From positions 186,001 through 250,000 of the forward strand of contig NZ_JAUFQV010000035.1 in NCBI RefSeq assembly GCF_030409945.1: DNA of 64,000 bases, written 5' to 3'. Origin of the DNA: Vibrio tapetis subsp. quintayensis. GTDB lineage: Bacteria; Pseudomonadota; Gammaproteobacteria; Enterobacterales; Vibrionaceae. Within the stretch, counting starts at the first letter, position 1. Each line of letters starts with the position of its first letter. The notes under the pieces are model-generated. The model did not search any database, was not told where the DNA came from, and saw nothing but the letters and a program-made list of their open reading frames with translations. The position numbers were made by a program, and so were the translations under genes. This document shows, piece after piece, positions 44,250 to 53,651 of this stretch.

Positions 44250-44299
44250 GTACAAGTGCGTAAATAAAAGCGTACAAGTCAAAATGCAATATTTTGCAT
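44250..44299 (+). promoter_or_regulatory. Direct repeat plus palindrome upstream of the TrpX-like operon
   Basis: GTACAAGT occurs at 44250-44257 and 44272-44279, centres 22 bases apart (two helical turns, same face). An ATGCAA-TATT-TTGCAT palindrome follows at 44284-44299. GTACAAGT differs by one base from the TrpR half-site GTACTAGT. A regulator site is likely; TrpR is only a guess. Confidence 0.4.
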
Positions 44300-44371
44300 C
44301 CGCTCGGAAATGCCCCATATTTCACTGGTTGCAAACACACATCAATTACTTTGCCGAATCAAGGAGTCAAG

Positions 44372-45337
44372 ATGAAAGCAAGTCGTATTATAGTTGCAGC
44401 ATTTCTAGCAGGTGCTGCGCTTATGTCTTCAACAGGTGTTATCGCGAAAACCGCTACCGTTGCAGTTTCACAAATTGTTGAGCACCCAGCGTTGGATGCT
44501 ACTCGCCAAGGTTTACTCGATGGATTGAAAGCCAAGGGTTATGAAGAAGGTAAAAACTTAGAATTTGATTACAAAACCGCACAAGGTAACCCGGCGATCG
44601 CAGTACAGATTGCACGTCAATTTATCGGTGAAGAACCAGACGTTTTAGTGGGAATTGCAACACCAACAGCGCAAGCATTGGTTTCTGCTACTCGAAATAT
44701 CCCAATCGTATTTACCGCCGTGACAGACCCGGTTGGTGCAAAGCTGGTTAAAACTCTTGAGAAACCAGGAAAAAACGTAACAGGCCTTTCAGATCTTTCT
44801 CCGGTTGATCAACACGTCGCGCTTATCAAAGAATTGATGCCAACAGTGAAAACAATTGGTGTTGTTTATAACCCAGGTGAAGCTAACGCAGTTTCTATTA
44901 TGGAACTACTAAAAGAAAGCACGGCTAAACACGGTTTGACGTTAGTTGAAGCGACAGCATTGAAAAGTGCTGACGTACAATCGGCGACTCAAGCTATTTC
45001 TGCTAAATCTGATGTGCTTTATGCGCTGATCGATAATACAGTAGCCAGCGCAATTGAAGGTATGATCGTTGCGGCTAACCAAGCTAAAACACCTGTATTC
45101 GGTGCGGCAACCTCTTATGTTGAGCGTGGAGCAGTAGCAAGCTTAGGTTTTGATTACTACCAAATCGGCGTGCAGACTGCCGATTACGTTGCTGCGATCC
45201 TTGAAGGTGCTAACCCTGGCGATTTAGACGTGAAAGTGGCACAAGGTTCTGACTTAGTGCTTAACAAAACAGCGGCAGACAAGCTTGGTTTTGTTATTCC
45301 GAAATCAGTTCTAGATCGTGCGACGACTGTTAAATAG
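44372..45337 (+). CDS. ABC transporter substrate-binding protein, TrpX-like
   Basis: The 321-residue product has a signal peptide (MKASRIIVAAFLAGAALMSS, cut near VIAK) and the ABC_sub_bind fold: VSQIVEHPALDATRQGLLDGLK, the NPAIAVQIARQFIGEEPDVLVGIATPTAQ region, VYNPGEANA and DNTVASAIEGM. The family includes TrpX, a tryptophan-binding protein of Gram-positive bacteria; in this lineage the ligand is not proven. The start has AAGGAG five bases upstream. Followed by permease and ATPase genes; an aromatic amino acid is the best guess for the ligand. Confidence 0.83.
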   Translation: MKASRIIVAAFLAGAALMSSTGVIAKTATVAVSQIVEHPALDATRQGLLDGLKAKGYEEGKNLEFDYKTAQGNPAIAVQIARQFIGEEPDVLVGIATPTAQALVSATRNIPIVFTAVTDPVGAKLVKTLEKPGKNVTGLSDLSPVDQHVALIKELMPTVKTIGVVYNPGEANAVSIMELLKESTAKHGLTLVEATALKSADVQSATQAISAKSDVLYALIDNTVASAIEGMIVAANQAKTPVFGAATSYVERGAVASLGFDYYQIGVQTADYVAAILEGANPGDLDVKVAQGSDLVLNKTAADKLGFVIPKSVLDRATTVK

Positions 45338-45411
45338 AAGCAGCTAGTCACAGGATATTTCGCTCGGCCAACAAATGACCGAGCGAATAATTTAAGCAGA
45401 AAGGAGTAGTT

Positions 45412-46359
45412 ATGTCTGCTTTTGCATTTTTTGGGGCTCTGGAGATAGGGCTCATCTATGGGTTAGTTGCACTTGGCGTGTACCTAACTTTTCGTGTTTT
45501 AGACTTCCCCGATCTTAGTGTTGATGGCAGCTTTCCAATGGGGGCTGCTGTAGCGGCAACCGCGATCGTTGCTGGTATTAACCCGTGGATCGCCACAGGT
45601 CTTGCTATTTTGGCGGGGGCTGCCACAGGTTGGGTTACGGCTTTTTTAACCGTACGCTGTGGCATCCTGCATTTACTTGCCTCTATTCTGACCATGATCG
45701 CGGCGTTTTCTATCAATATTCGCATCATGGGCCGACCAAATATGGCTCTCATCGGTGAAGACACCATATTGACGCCATTTGAAGCACTTGGCGATTCCAT
45801 GTACGTAAGGCCAATTGTGGTGGCGGTTTTGGTGTTGTTGTCAGCTATTTTTATTGTTCGGTTGCTTAATAGTGACTTTGGCTTAGGGCTACGAGCGACA
45901 GGCGTGAATGCAAGAATGGTTGCAGCTCAAGGTGCAAGTACTGGTTTTTACACTTATTTTTGTTTGGCTATTTCGAATGGGTTTGTTGGCTTTGCTGGTG
46001 CCTTGTTTGCACAGACTAACAGTTTTGCGGATGTAACCTCTGGTGTGGGTACTATCGTTGTCGGCTTAGCCGCGGTTATTTTGGGGCAAACCTTAATTCC
46101 GGGTAAGCGCATTTGGGTTGCGGTTGTTGCCGTTATTGTGGGTTCTGTATTGTACCGACTGGCTGTGGCGTTTGCGTTAAGTTCAGGTATGTTCGGCTTA
46201 CAAGCGTCAGATCTTAACTTGGTGACGGCAGTGCTTGTCGCATTGGCCTTAGTTGCTCCTAAGCTGAAAAAAAGTATGAATGCTAAAAAGAAAGCTAAAG
46301 CAGCTCAAGCTAAAAAGGCGAACGCAAAAAAAACGTTAGCTAAGAAGGAGGTAGCATGA
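45412..46359 (+). CDS. ABC transporter permease, TrpY-like, with Lys/Ala tail
   Basis: The 315-residue inner-membrane protein (BPD_transp_2 family) has about eight helices, with GLIYGLVALGVYLTFRVLDFPD at the start and the coupling region GLRATGVNARMVAAQG. The last 33 residues, after VALALVAPKL, are a cytoplasmic tail made almost wholly of Lys, Ala and Asn (KKKAKAAQAKKANAKK core), unusual for this family. It is 74 bases after the binding-protein gene and its stop overlaps the ATPase start by four bases. Confidence 0.85.
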   Translation: MSAFAFFGALEIGLIYGLVALGVYLTFRVLDFPDLSVDGSFPMGAAVAATAIVAGINPWIATGLAILAGAATGWVTAFLTVRCGILHLLASILTMIAAFSINIRIMGRPNMALIGEDTILTPFEALGDSMYVRPIVVAVLVLLSAIFIVRLLNSDFGLGLRATGVNARMVAAQGASTGFYTYFCLAISNGFVGFAGALFAQTNSFADVTSGVGTIVVGLAAVILGQTLIPGKRIWVAVVAVIVGSVLYRLAVAFALSSGMFGLQASDLNLVTAVLVALALVAPKLKKSMNAKKKAKAAQAKKANAKKTLAKKEVA

Positions 46360-47150
46360 TTTTTTTAGAAGATATTGACGTTACCTTTAACGCAGGAACG
46401 ATATTAGAGAACAAAGCACTTCGGGGTGTTGATCTTGTCGTTCCTGAGCACCAGTTCCTCACTGTTATCGGGTCAAATGGTGCGGGGAAATCAACACTAC
46501 TTGGCGCCGTGACTGGTGAAACCCCTATGGCGGGTGGCCGAGTTGTCATTGGTGATACTGACATGACAAGCTGGTCTGTGGACAGGCGAGCTGCACAATG
46601 TGCGCGTGTGTTTCAAGATCCATTGGCGGGTACATGTGGCGATTTAACCATCGAAGAAAATATGGCACTGGCTTACATGAGAGGGAAGTCTCGTGGTTGG
46701 AGCATGTCACTGAGTAGTAAGCGTCGAGCTTTGTTTAAGGAGCGTATTAGCATCCTAGGGCTGGGTTTAGAAGACAGGCTAGGTGACAGCATCGGGTTAC
46801 TTTCTGGTGGTCAGAGACAGGCTGTGAGTTTGGTGATGGCGACGCTGTCGGACAGTAAATTATTACTGCTTGATGAGCATACTGCAGCGCTTGATCCTCG
46901 TATGGCTGCTTTCATCATTGATTTAACAAAGACCGTTGTGAAAGAGTTTAATTTAACCGTCATGATGGTTACCCACTCAATGAAAGATGCGCTGGCTTGC
47001 GGGGATAGAACGGTAATGCTCCATCAAGGTAAAATCGTTCTAGATGTCGCGGGGAATGAACGCTCGACAATGCAAGTGCCCGATCTCCTTGAGATGTTTT
47101 CTAAAGTTCGTGGTGAAGAACTAGCGGACGACAGTTTATTGCTGAACTAG
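46356..47150 (+). CDS. ABC transporter ATP-binding protein, TrpZ-like
   Basis: A single-domain ATPase of 264 residues: Walker A GSNGAGKSTLLG, signature LLSGGQRQAVSLVMA and Walker B LLLDEHTAALD, where His replaces the usual Pro after Glu in DEP. The H-loop is VTHSMKDA. It begins in an ATGA overlap with the permease gene. A terminator follows, closing the three-gene operon. Confidence 0.9.
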   Translation: MIFLEDIDVTFNAGTILENKALRGVDLVVPEHQFLTVIGSNGAGKSTLLGAVTGETPMAGGRVVIGDTDMTSWSVDRRAAQCARVFQDPLAGTCGDLTIEENMALAYMRGKSRGWSMSLSSKRRALFKERISILGLGLEDRLGDSIGLLSGGQRQAVSLVMATLSDSKLLLLDEHTAALDPRMAAFIIDLTKTVVKEFNLTVMMVTHSMKDALACGDRTVMLHQGKIVLDVAGNERSTMQVPDLLEMFSKVRGEELADDSLLLN

Positions 47151-47206
47151 GTAAAATCGAGTCAATGTTCAGTACTTGAACTACGCCCCAAGCCTCCACC
47201 TTAATA

Positions 47207-47239
47207 AAATCCTCCTTTGCCATAAAAGGGGGATTTTTT
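47207..47239 (+). terminator. Rho-independent terminator of the ABC importer operon
   Basis: AATCCTCCTTT pairs with AAAGGGGGATT (one G-U) around GCCATA and is followed by a T run. Confidence 0.8.
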
Positions 47240-47296
47240 GTGCCATTAATTTTCTTACACTGAAGCTTAATATCAAGAATAATGTGAGAAACACAT

Positions 47297-49138
47297 ATGA
47301 CACGACCTTTCCTACATCACTCTCAAACTGCAGATGGTATGCAGTTTGATGGTAAATCTCTTAGCGTGACACTAAAAACTGAACGCGTGAAATTCGACAA
47401 AATTTATCTTCGACATGAACCGGACAACGAAGAAGAATTGGTTGAAATGTCCCGAATAGATCAAGACGGCGCGTTGGCCTATTGGCGTGTAGATTTCCCC
47501 GTTAATCCAGACAAAGCAATGACTCACTATGTGTTTAAGGTAATCATTGCCGGACAGCAGTTTTGGTTAGACGATCGTGGTGTTCACAAACGCATGCCGG
47601 GCAGAGAATATCACTACAAATTCAATTCTGCTCACCGGCCACCTAGTTGGGTTTGTGAGCAAGTTTTCTATCAAATTTTTCCAGAACGTTTTTGTAATGG
47701 AAAGCCCGAAATAAGCGTCAGAACTGACGAGTATAAAGTAAAAAACAACACTAAAGGCGTCGTGGCAAGAAAGTGGGCTGAGCCGATTAATGTTGACGCT
47801 GGAACGGGTGGCAGTGAGTTCTATGGTGGAGATCTATACGGAGTTCGCAGTAAGTTAGATTATCTGCAAGATCTCGGGATTACGACCCTGTATCTTAATC
47901 CCATTTTCGAGTCCAAGAGTAATCATAAGTACGATACGACCGATTATATGAATGTTGACCCTCACTTTGGCACCAATGAGATGTTTGCCGAGTTGACGGA
48001 AGATATTCATCAAAGAGGGATGAAAGTGGTACTGGATGCCGTGTTTAATCATACATCTTCAGAGCATCCTTGGTTTGATATTAACGGTGTCACGGGTTAC
48101 GGAGCGTATCAAAATCAAACTTCTCCTTATCGAGATTACTACTTCTTTGATGGTGCCTCATCGAATTATTCAGCATGGAAAGGCGTACAAAACTTACCTG
48201 TACTTAACTTTAACAACGAGAAAGTACGCGATTATATTTATCAGAGTGACAACGCGGTTATAAGGCACTGGTTAAGAGCACCGTACAACGTCGACGGGTG
48301 GCGGTTTGATGTGATTCATATGCTTGGTGAGGGCGAGGGAGCGCAAAATAACGCGCATTATGTGCAGAGATTCAGACAAGCTGCAAAAGAGGAAAGTACA
48401 GATACTTACGTTCTGGGTGAACACTTTTTTGAAGCGAGTCAATGGTTGCAAGGGAATCAAGAAGATGGTGCTATGAACTATTATGGATTTGCGCATCCCG
48501 TCCGTGCTTTATTGGCAAAGCAGGACATCGCATTCGATCCGATCGACATTGACGTACATGAGTTTGTTACCTGGTTGATTGAGGCTAAAGCGAAAATTCC
48601 GTTTGCGAACCAACTTTCGCAACTCAACCAGCTTGATAGCCATGACACAGCCCGATTTTTAACCCTAGTGAATTCCGATGAGAGTAAAATGAAAATAGCG
48701 GCGACACTGCTATTTACTTATCTAGGTACGCCATGTCTGTATTATGGTACGGAAGTGGGAATGGAAGGCAGCCATGATCCAGACAACCGACGCCCTTTCC
48801 CGTGGGAGCGAATAGAAGATCAAAAGTCGCCTTGGTTTGATTACTTTAAAAAGCTCATAGCGATAAGGAATGCACGGCCATCGTTACAAAAAGGTTCAAT
48901 TCAAACGCTGTATTGTTCGGCTAGTGCTTGGGTTTATGCCCGTCAGTTAGGCGATGAGATAACGCTTTGCGCCGTTAACTTTGAAGATACAAAGCAGGCG
49001 GTGTCGCTGCCACTTTGGCAACTAGGATTAGAACAAGGAAAAGCCGTCAGCCTAACGGATGAGGATTGTTTGGCGTATTCCAATGGCGTTATTGATTTGG
49101 AAATCGAAGGAAACAAAGCAAGTTTGTTTGGCCTTTAG
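47297..49138 (+). CDS. malZ: Maltodextrin glucosidase MalZ (GH13)
   Basis: MalZ removes glucose from the reducing end of short maltodextrins in the cytoplasm. The 613-residue product has an N-terminal beta domain (residues about 1-115) and a GH13 barrel: DAVFNH (region I), GWRFDVIH with the nucleophile Asp (II), LGEHFFE with the acid Glu (III) and LDSHDTAR (IV). The YQIFPERFCNG motif is typical of the MalZ/neopullulanase group. E. coli MalZ is 605 residues. No other mal gene is nearby. A neopullulanase or cyclomaltodextrinase assignment would also fit the motifs. Confidence 0.87.
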   Translation: MTRPFLHHSQTADGMQFDGKSLSVTLKTERVKFDKIYLRHEPDNEEELVEMSRIDQDGALAYWRVDFPVNPDKAMTHYVFKVIIAGQQFWLDDRGVHKRMPGREYHYKFNSAHRPPSWVCEQVFYQIFPERFCNGKPEISVRTDEYKVKNNTKGVVARKWAEPINVDAGTGGSEFYGGDLYGVRSKLDYLQDLGITTLYLNPIFESKSNHKYDTTDYMNVDPHFGTNEMFAELTEDIHQRGMKVVLDAVFNHTSSEHPWFDINGVTGYGAYQNQTSPYRDYYFFDGASSNYSAWKGVQNLPVLNFNNEKVRDYIYQSDNAVIRHWLRAPYNVDGWRFDVIHMLGEGEGAQNNAHYVQRFRQAAKEESTDTYVLGEHFFEASQWLQGNQEDGAMNYYGFAHPVRALLAKQDIAFDPIDIDVHEFVTWLIEAKAKIPFANQLSQLNQLDSHDTARFLTLVNSDESKMKIAATLLFTYLGTPCLYYGTEVGMEGSHDPDNRRPFPWERIEDQKSPWFDYFKKLIAIRNARPSLQKGSIQTLYCSASAWVYARQLGDEITLCAVNFEDTKQAVSLPLWQLGLEQGKAVSLTDEDCLAYSNGVIDLEIEGNKASLFGL

Positions 49139-49152
49139 GCTGTGTGAGCATC

Positions 49153-49226
49153 AAAAAACACCCCGTTAGCTTTCACGTAGATTAGTTTTCTACGCGAAAG
49201 CTAATCTACGTGAAAGATAACGGGGG
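49153..49226 (-). terminator. Long-stem terminator between malZ and dusC
   Basis: CCCCGTTAGCTTTCACG... (49161-49185) and its complement at 49201-49225 form a stem of about 24 pairs with a one-base bulge; the minus strand continues into TGTTTTTT, so it should end dusC transcripts. The 15-base loop contains CTACGCGAAAG, a near-copy of the arm motif CTACGTGAAAG. Confidence 0.75.
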
Positions 49227-49262
49227 TAGGTGCTACTCGCTAACAAAGGGCATTGTCGTTAA

Positions 49263-50252
49263 TTAGCGGCTGAGGATATTAAGCGCTGCTGACGGATTGC
49301 GTGCGTGCTCTAGCGTTAATCGGTAACGCTCAATATGTTCGATGATCGGTGCGGCTTTGTTAAAGGTCCGAATTTCTCTAAAAAGATCGGCAGCTTGTGG
49401 GTATTGCTGGCGCAAATACGAAAACCACTGTTTTACTCTGTTCGGGTAATAAAGGCCTTTATCGCCTTTCATTTCGTACTGAGAATACTGCAATAACAAA
49501 TCAACCACTTCGTGCCATGGCATCGGCTGATGGTTGTGCTTGACCATGTTGCCTAAATTTGGAACGTTGAATGCACCACGGCAGACCATCAGAGAGTCAA
49601 CCCCGGTCGTTTGTATGCAATTTTGGCCGTCTTGGTAATTCCAAATCTCGCCGTTAGCAATGAGTGGTAGCGACGTTTTTTTGCGGATTTCGTCGATGTA
49701 GTGCCATTTGATCTCGCTGGCCTTGTAGCCACCACTTTTTGTTCTGGCGTGTACAGTTAGTTCATTGGCGCCAGCTTGTTCGATGGCATCAACAATATCA
49801 AAGCAATCTTCTGGATTCTCCCAGCCCAAACGAATCTTGGCGGTTACCGCGATGCTTGGATCAACCGCTTCACGGCAAGCCTTGACGACTTGGTAAATGA
49901 GCTCTGGTTGCTTTAATAATGCCGCGCCGCCGTTACTCTTGTTGACCATTTTTGCAGGGCAACCAAAGTTAATATCGATTCCCCTAGCACCCAGATTAGC
50001 CGCTCTTACAGCGTTTTCAGCCATCCAATTTGGATCTTGCCCAAGTAATTGGATGTGGATGGGCACACCCGACTTGGTCTGTGAACCTTGTTCTAATTCA
50101 GGGCACAGGCGATGGAATACGTGGTCTGGAAGGAGTTGGTCGACGATACGAACAAATTCAGTCACGCACAGATCATAGTCGTTGATCTCGGTAAGGATCT
50201 CTCGCATCAGGTGATCTAGCACACCTTCCATTGGACCTAATATTACTCGCAT
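49263..50252 (-). CDS. dusC: tRNA-dihydrouridine(16) synthase DusC
   Basis: DusC is an FMN enzyme that reduces uridine 16 of tRNA. The 329-residue product has the Dus signature LGPMEGVLDHLMREIL, the active-site region ARGIDINFGCPAKMVNKSNGGAALL (Cys), IRLGW and the HART segment VHARTKSGGYKA. The start MRVILGPMEG and the C-terminal region fit DusC rather than DusA or DusB. Single gene, convergent with malZ. Confidence 0.95.
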   Translation of the reverse strand: MRVILGPMEGVLDHLMREILTEINDYDLCVTEFVRIVDQLLPDHVFHRLCPELEQGSQTKSGVPIHIQLLGQDPNWMAENAVRAANLGARGIDINFGCPAKMVNKSNGGAALLKQPELIYQVVKACREAVDPSIAVTAKIRLGWENPEDCFDIVDAIEQAGANELTVHARTKSGGYKASEIKWHYIDEIRKKTSLPLIANGEIWNYQDGQNCIQTTGVDSLMVCRGAFNVPNLGNMVKHNHQPMPWHEVVDLLLQYSQYEMKGDKGLYYPNRVKQWFSYLRQQYPQAADLFREIRTFNKAAPIIEHIERYRLTLEHARNPSAALNILSR

Positions 50253-50439
50253 ACCACTTCGCCTTAAAAATATGAGGCGCGATTGTAGTTTTTTAGACGT
50301 TTAAAGTCACGATATAAGCGGGGTAAATTGGATTGTATCAACAAGAGCGACAGTAAACATCGGTAATATTTATCTGCCCATTGAGGTTATCTTGATATAC
50401 TGCTGACAGTTTACGATCTAATGAAAAGTAAGTGAGTAT

Positions 50440-51051
50440 ATGTATCAAATAGTTAACTTGCCCGAGAACTGGCAAGGGGAAAGTGCTGTATTTTTTGAAG
50501 GCGCCATTTTCGCGTCAAATCTAGCCACTAAGCCACTTCAACCAGAAGTCTGGCTGAACGACATTGCGGGCGATGATGCTACGGCCATTAATTCGATTGT
50601 AGTAGGCCAAATTAATCAACAGTACAACCTTCTTAAGAGAAGTGAATACTCACCTTTAACGGTGCTTGCTGAGACGGAGCTAGAATCTAACTTAGCCCAA
50701 TTTGCTCAGGGTTTTATGGCTGTTTGGCCTGTTATCGAAGTGCAATGGCAAGAAGCTGCAATGGGAGACGGCAGTTTACGTATGCTACAAGCATTGCTGA
50801 CGACCATGATGCTTGCTATCGACGAGACACAAACTCGCGAGCAGATGGAGCAAGCTGGTATCGTTCCTGCGCCGCGGTTATCTGATTTTGTTGAACAGTT
50901 AGACGTGATGGTGATGGAAGTGGCACTTGCGGCCGATGAAGCCATGGTAGGTGGCAAATCTCAACGTGTGAATCCGTTTAAAGACATCGGACGTAATGAT
51001 TCATGCCCTTGTGATAGTGGCAAAAAATACAAACAGTGTTGCGGAAAGTAG
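50440..51051 (+). CDS. YecA/UPF0149-family protein with SEC-C motif
   Basis: The 203-residue product has an N-terminal UPF0149 helical domain and the C-terminal metal-binding SEC-C motif GRNDSCPCDSGKKYKQCCG, also found at the end of SecA. Related YecA proteins bind the ribosome and SecA, so a role in targeting or quality control is possible. No partner is nearby. Single gene ending in a bidirectional terminator. Confidence 0.85.
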   Translation: MYQIVNLPENWQGESAVFFEGAIFASNLATKPLQPEVWLNDIAGDDATAINSIVVGQINQQYNLLKRSEYSPLTVLAETELESNLAQFAQGFMAVWPVIEVQWQEAAMGDGSLRMLQALLTTMMLAIDETQTREQMEQAGIVPAPRLSDFVEQLDVMVMEVALAADEAMVGGKSQRVNPFKDIGRNDSCPCDSGKKYKQCCGK

Positions 51052-51078
51052 CTCTGACTTTTTGAATTTCTAGCAATT

Positions 51079-51113
51079 AAAAAACAGCTCCCAATTGGGA
51101 GCTGTTTTTGTTT
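51079..51113. terminator. Bidirectional terminator between the YecA-like gene and dsbB
   Basis: AAAACAGCTCCC and its complement GGGAGCTGTTTT meet around AATT, with A-run before and T-run after. Confidence 0.92.
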
Positions 51114-51134
51114 AAGCAGACTAAAAAGCTTTGA

Positions 51135-51665
51135 TTAACGAAATTGAGATTTCGGTTTAGAGAACTGAGCGATGATGACAACCGCTAACGCGACCAAAAT
51201 ACCCGAAAATATAATCACTAACCATTGAGGCATCGAAAGGCCAAGGAATTGCCAAACCACTTTGCTGCAATCACCATAGGCGTTGAAAATATTCGGGAAC
51301 CATTTATGAAGTGGCGCCCAATCAGGGAAGCTGACGAAAATGTCGCAAGTGGCAAATGGAGAGGGGTTAAATTGGTAATCAACGTGCTGCATCGACAGTT
51401 CAAGGCCTTTGTAACCACTTACGCCCCAAGCCGCAAAGCCCAACCAGCGAATAACGACATTCTTAGGGTTAAGAAGACCGATTATGGCGGCTCCACTCAC
51501 TCCAAACATGGCAACGCGTTCATAAATACACATGACGCAAGGGGCTAACATCATGACATGCTGAAAGTACAACGCGCTCAACTCGAATGCCAAAATACTC
51601 AACAATAGAAGTAGCCACGAAAGTCGAGACTCAGAAAACTGTTTAATAGGGTATAGGAAGCTCAA
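51135..51665 (-). CDS. dsbB: Disulfide bond formation protein DsbB
   Basis: DsbB re-oxidises DsbA and passes electrons to quinones. The 176-residue inner-membrane protein has four helices. The first redox pair is Cys43-Val-Met-Cys46 (PCVMCIYERVAMFG); the second pair is the Cys in ATCDIFVSF and the one in YGDCSKVVWQFLG, in the second periplasmic loop. It follows nhaB on the same strand; a hairpin lies between them. Confidence 0.95.
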   Translation of the reverse strand: MSFLYPIKQFSESRLSWLLLLLSILAFELSALYFQHVMMLAPCVMCIYERVAMFGVSGAAIIGLLNPKNVVIRWLGFAAWGVSGYKGLELSMQHVDYQFNPSPFATCDIFVSFPDWAPLHKWFPNIFNAYGDCSKVVWQFLGLSMPQWLVIIFSGILVALAVVIIAQFSKPKSQFR

Positions 51666-51682
51666 AGTGTTTCATCCTCAAT

Positions 51683-51713
51683 AAAAAAAGCTCTGATTAC
51701 TCAGAGCTTTTTA
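51683..51713 (-). terminator. Terminator between nhaB and dsbB
   Basis: On the minus strand AAAAAGCTCTGA pairs with TCAGAGCTTTTT around GTAA, with a T run, so nhaB transcripts would mostly end here. Confidence 0.85.
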
Positions 51714-51745
51714 ACGTGAATTAGTTCGCTATTCAATAATTATTT

Positions 51746-53335
51746 TTAGTGAGCTAACGATACGGCAGCACCAACGGCTTTTTGCGAATGATGGATTATC
51801 CAACCCATGTCGTAAAACCATGCCGTCATTGGTTCGAGCAAGAACGCGATACCAAATAGACCGACGAGTGCCAAAACGATGGTATAAGGCAATGCCATGA
51901 TGACCATACGTCCGTAAGAGAGACGAATTAATGGCGCCAGTGCAGATGTTAGCAAGAACAAGAAAGCAGCTTGACCGTTCGGTGTAGCAACTGACGGTAG
52001 GTTAGTACCTGTGTTGATAGCAACTGCCAATAAGTCAAACTGGTCACGAGTAATGACGCCTTCAATCAATGCAGTTTTAACTTCATTGATATAAACTGTA
52101 CCGACGAACACGTTGTCGGAGACCATTGAAAGCACGCCATTGGCAATGTAGAACATGACCATTTGTTGGCCACCTTCAAGGCTCAATACTGCATCAATCA
52201 CTGGCTTAAATAGGTGTTGATCGATAATTACAGCAACAATAGAGAAGAACACGGCCAATAAAGCAGTAAATGGCAGTGCTTCTTCAAATGCTTTGCCTAA
52301 CGAGTGCTCCTCGATTACACCGGTAAATGCCGTTGCAAGAATGATCACTGATAAACCGATAAGGCCTACTGCAGCTAGGTGAAGCGCCAAGCCGACGATG
52401 AGCCATACTGCGATGATACCTTGAACCCAAAGGCGTGCGACATCCTGATTAGTACGGCGCTTACGCTCTTCAATATCGTTGTCTTCTAAAATCTTGCGAA
52501 CGCTATCAGGCAGTTCTGCTCCGTAACCACAAATTTTAAATTTCTCTACGAGCATGCTTGTTGCTAGACCACAGAATAGTACTGGCAATGTGACGGGAAG
52601 CATTCTCATTATGAATTCGCCAAACAACCAACCTGCTTGATCGGCAATGATCAAGTTTTGTGGCTCACCCACCATAGTCATTACGCCACCAAGTGCCGTA
52701 CCAACACCCGCATGCATAAGCAGAGAGCGTAAGAAAGCACGGTAATCTTCTAGATCGTCGCGTGAGACTTCACAAAGACCATCATCGGTTGTGTGGTCGT
52801 GAGCGGCGTTGTTCCCTTTACCGGAAGCCACTTTGTGGTAAATCGCGTAGAACCCAACCGCAACACTAATAACAACGGCAATAACCGTTAATGCATCTAG
52901 GAAAGCGGATAGAAACGCAGCGGCAAAACAAAATGCGACCGAGAGCAAAGCTTTTGAGCGAATACCGAGCAGTATCTTAGTGAAGATAAACAGCAAGAGT
53001 TGCTTCATGAAATAGATGCCAGCGACCATGAAGATCAGTAACAACAGTACTTCAATGTTTGCAACGAGCTCATGCTTGACTTGCTCTGCGCTTGTCATCC
53101 CGATGGCGACGGCTTCAATGGCGAGTAAGCCACCAGGTTGAAGTGGGTAACACTTCAGCGCCATCGCAAGCGTAAAAATGAATTCAATCACTAATAGCCA
53201 ACCCGCAACAAACGGATCAACGAAGAAAAAAACAATAGGGTTTATGATCAAGAACGAAATAATGGCAAGTTTGTACCAATCTGGGGCTTTGCCAAGAAAA
53301 TTCTTAATAAATGCGTTTCCGAGTGACATCGGCAT
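51746..53335 (-). CDS. nhaB: Na+/H+ antiporter NhaB
   Basis: NhaB exports Na+ in exchange for H+ at the inner membrane. The 529-residue product has about twelve helices and is close to E. coli NhaB throughout: GKAPDWYKLAI, EFIFTLAMALKCYPL, AFLSAFLDALTV, GGVMTMVGEPQNLIIA and AINTGTNLPSVATPNGQAAFLFLL. The start could be Met1 or Met3. In V. cholerae nhaB, dsbB and fadR are neighbours in the same arrangement. Sodium-dependent life of Vibrio fits. Confidence 0.97.
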   Translation of the reverse strand: MPMSLGNAFIKNFLGKAPDWYKLAIISFLIINPIVFFFVDPFVAGWLLVIEFIFTLAMALKCYPLQPGGLLAIEAVAIGMTSAEQVKHELVANIEVLLLLIFMVAGIYFMKQLLLFIFTKILLGIRSKALLSVAFCFAAAFLSAFLDALTVIAVVISVAVGFYAIYHKVASGKGNNAAHDHTTDDGLCEVSRDDLEDYRAFLRSLLMHAGVGTALGGVMTMVGEPQNLIIADQAGWLFGEFIMRMLPVTLPVLFCGLATSMLVEKFKICGYGAELPDSVRKILEDNDIEERKRRTNQDVARLWVQGIIAVWLIVGLALHLAAVGLIGLSVIILATAFTGVIEEHSLGKAFEEALPFTALLAVFFSIVAVIIDQHLFKPVIDAVLSLEGGQQMVMFYIANGVLSMVSDNVFVGTVYINEVKTALIEGVITRDQFDLLAVAINTGTNLPSVATPNGQAAFLFLLTSALAPLIRLSYGRMVIMALPYTIVLALVGLFGIAFLLEPMTAWFYDMGWIIHHSQKAVGAAVSLAH

Positions 53336-53651
53336 GATAAGGCTCTTTTATTGTAAAATTCACACTAAGAGTGTGTCTGTATCCCTGAACTAAGGAAATG
53401 GGATTTCCTCAGAAAATTCATCTGTCCAAAAGGAACAAAGTTTGGCGGTAAATCGAGATAGATGCGCGCCTAGCTATGTCATTCCGTGAATAAGACAAAC
53501 ACTCCATATTTTCGACCGAAACTCTACTCTTACCTATTTTTTAGTCAATAGAAAAATGTTATTGAAATTAAAAAGTGAGATATTTGAATTTAGCGTCAGC
53601 ATTATACTGAACAAGGATAACATGAAATGAAATATATCCTTACAATTTTGA

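Noticed and set aside
44167..44481. Frame overlapping the TrpX-like start
   Set aside because: Out of frame with the signal peptide, no ribosome site, Cys/Tyr-rich noise.
47207..47239. MalT boxes upstream of malZ
   Set aside because: GGGGGATT resembles part of a MalT box, but the two G/C-rich stretches are the arms of a terminator hairpin with a T run.
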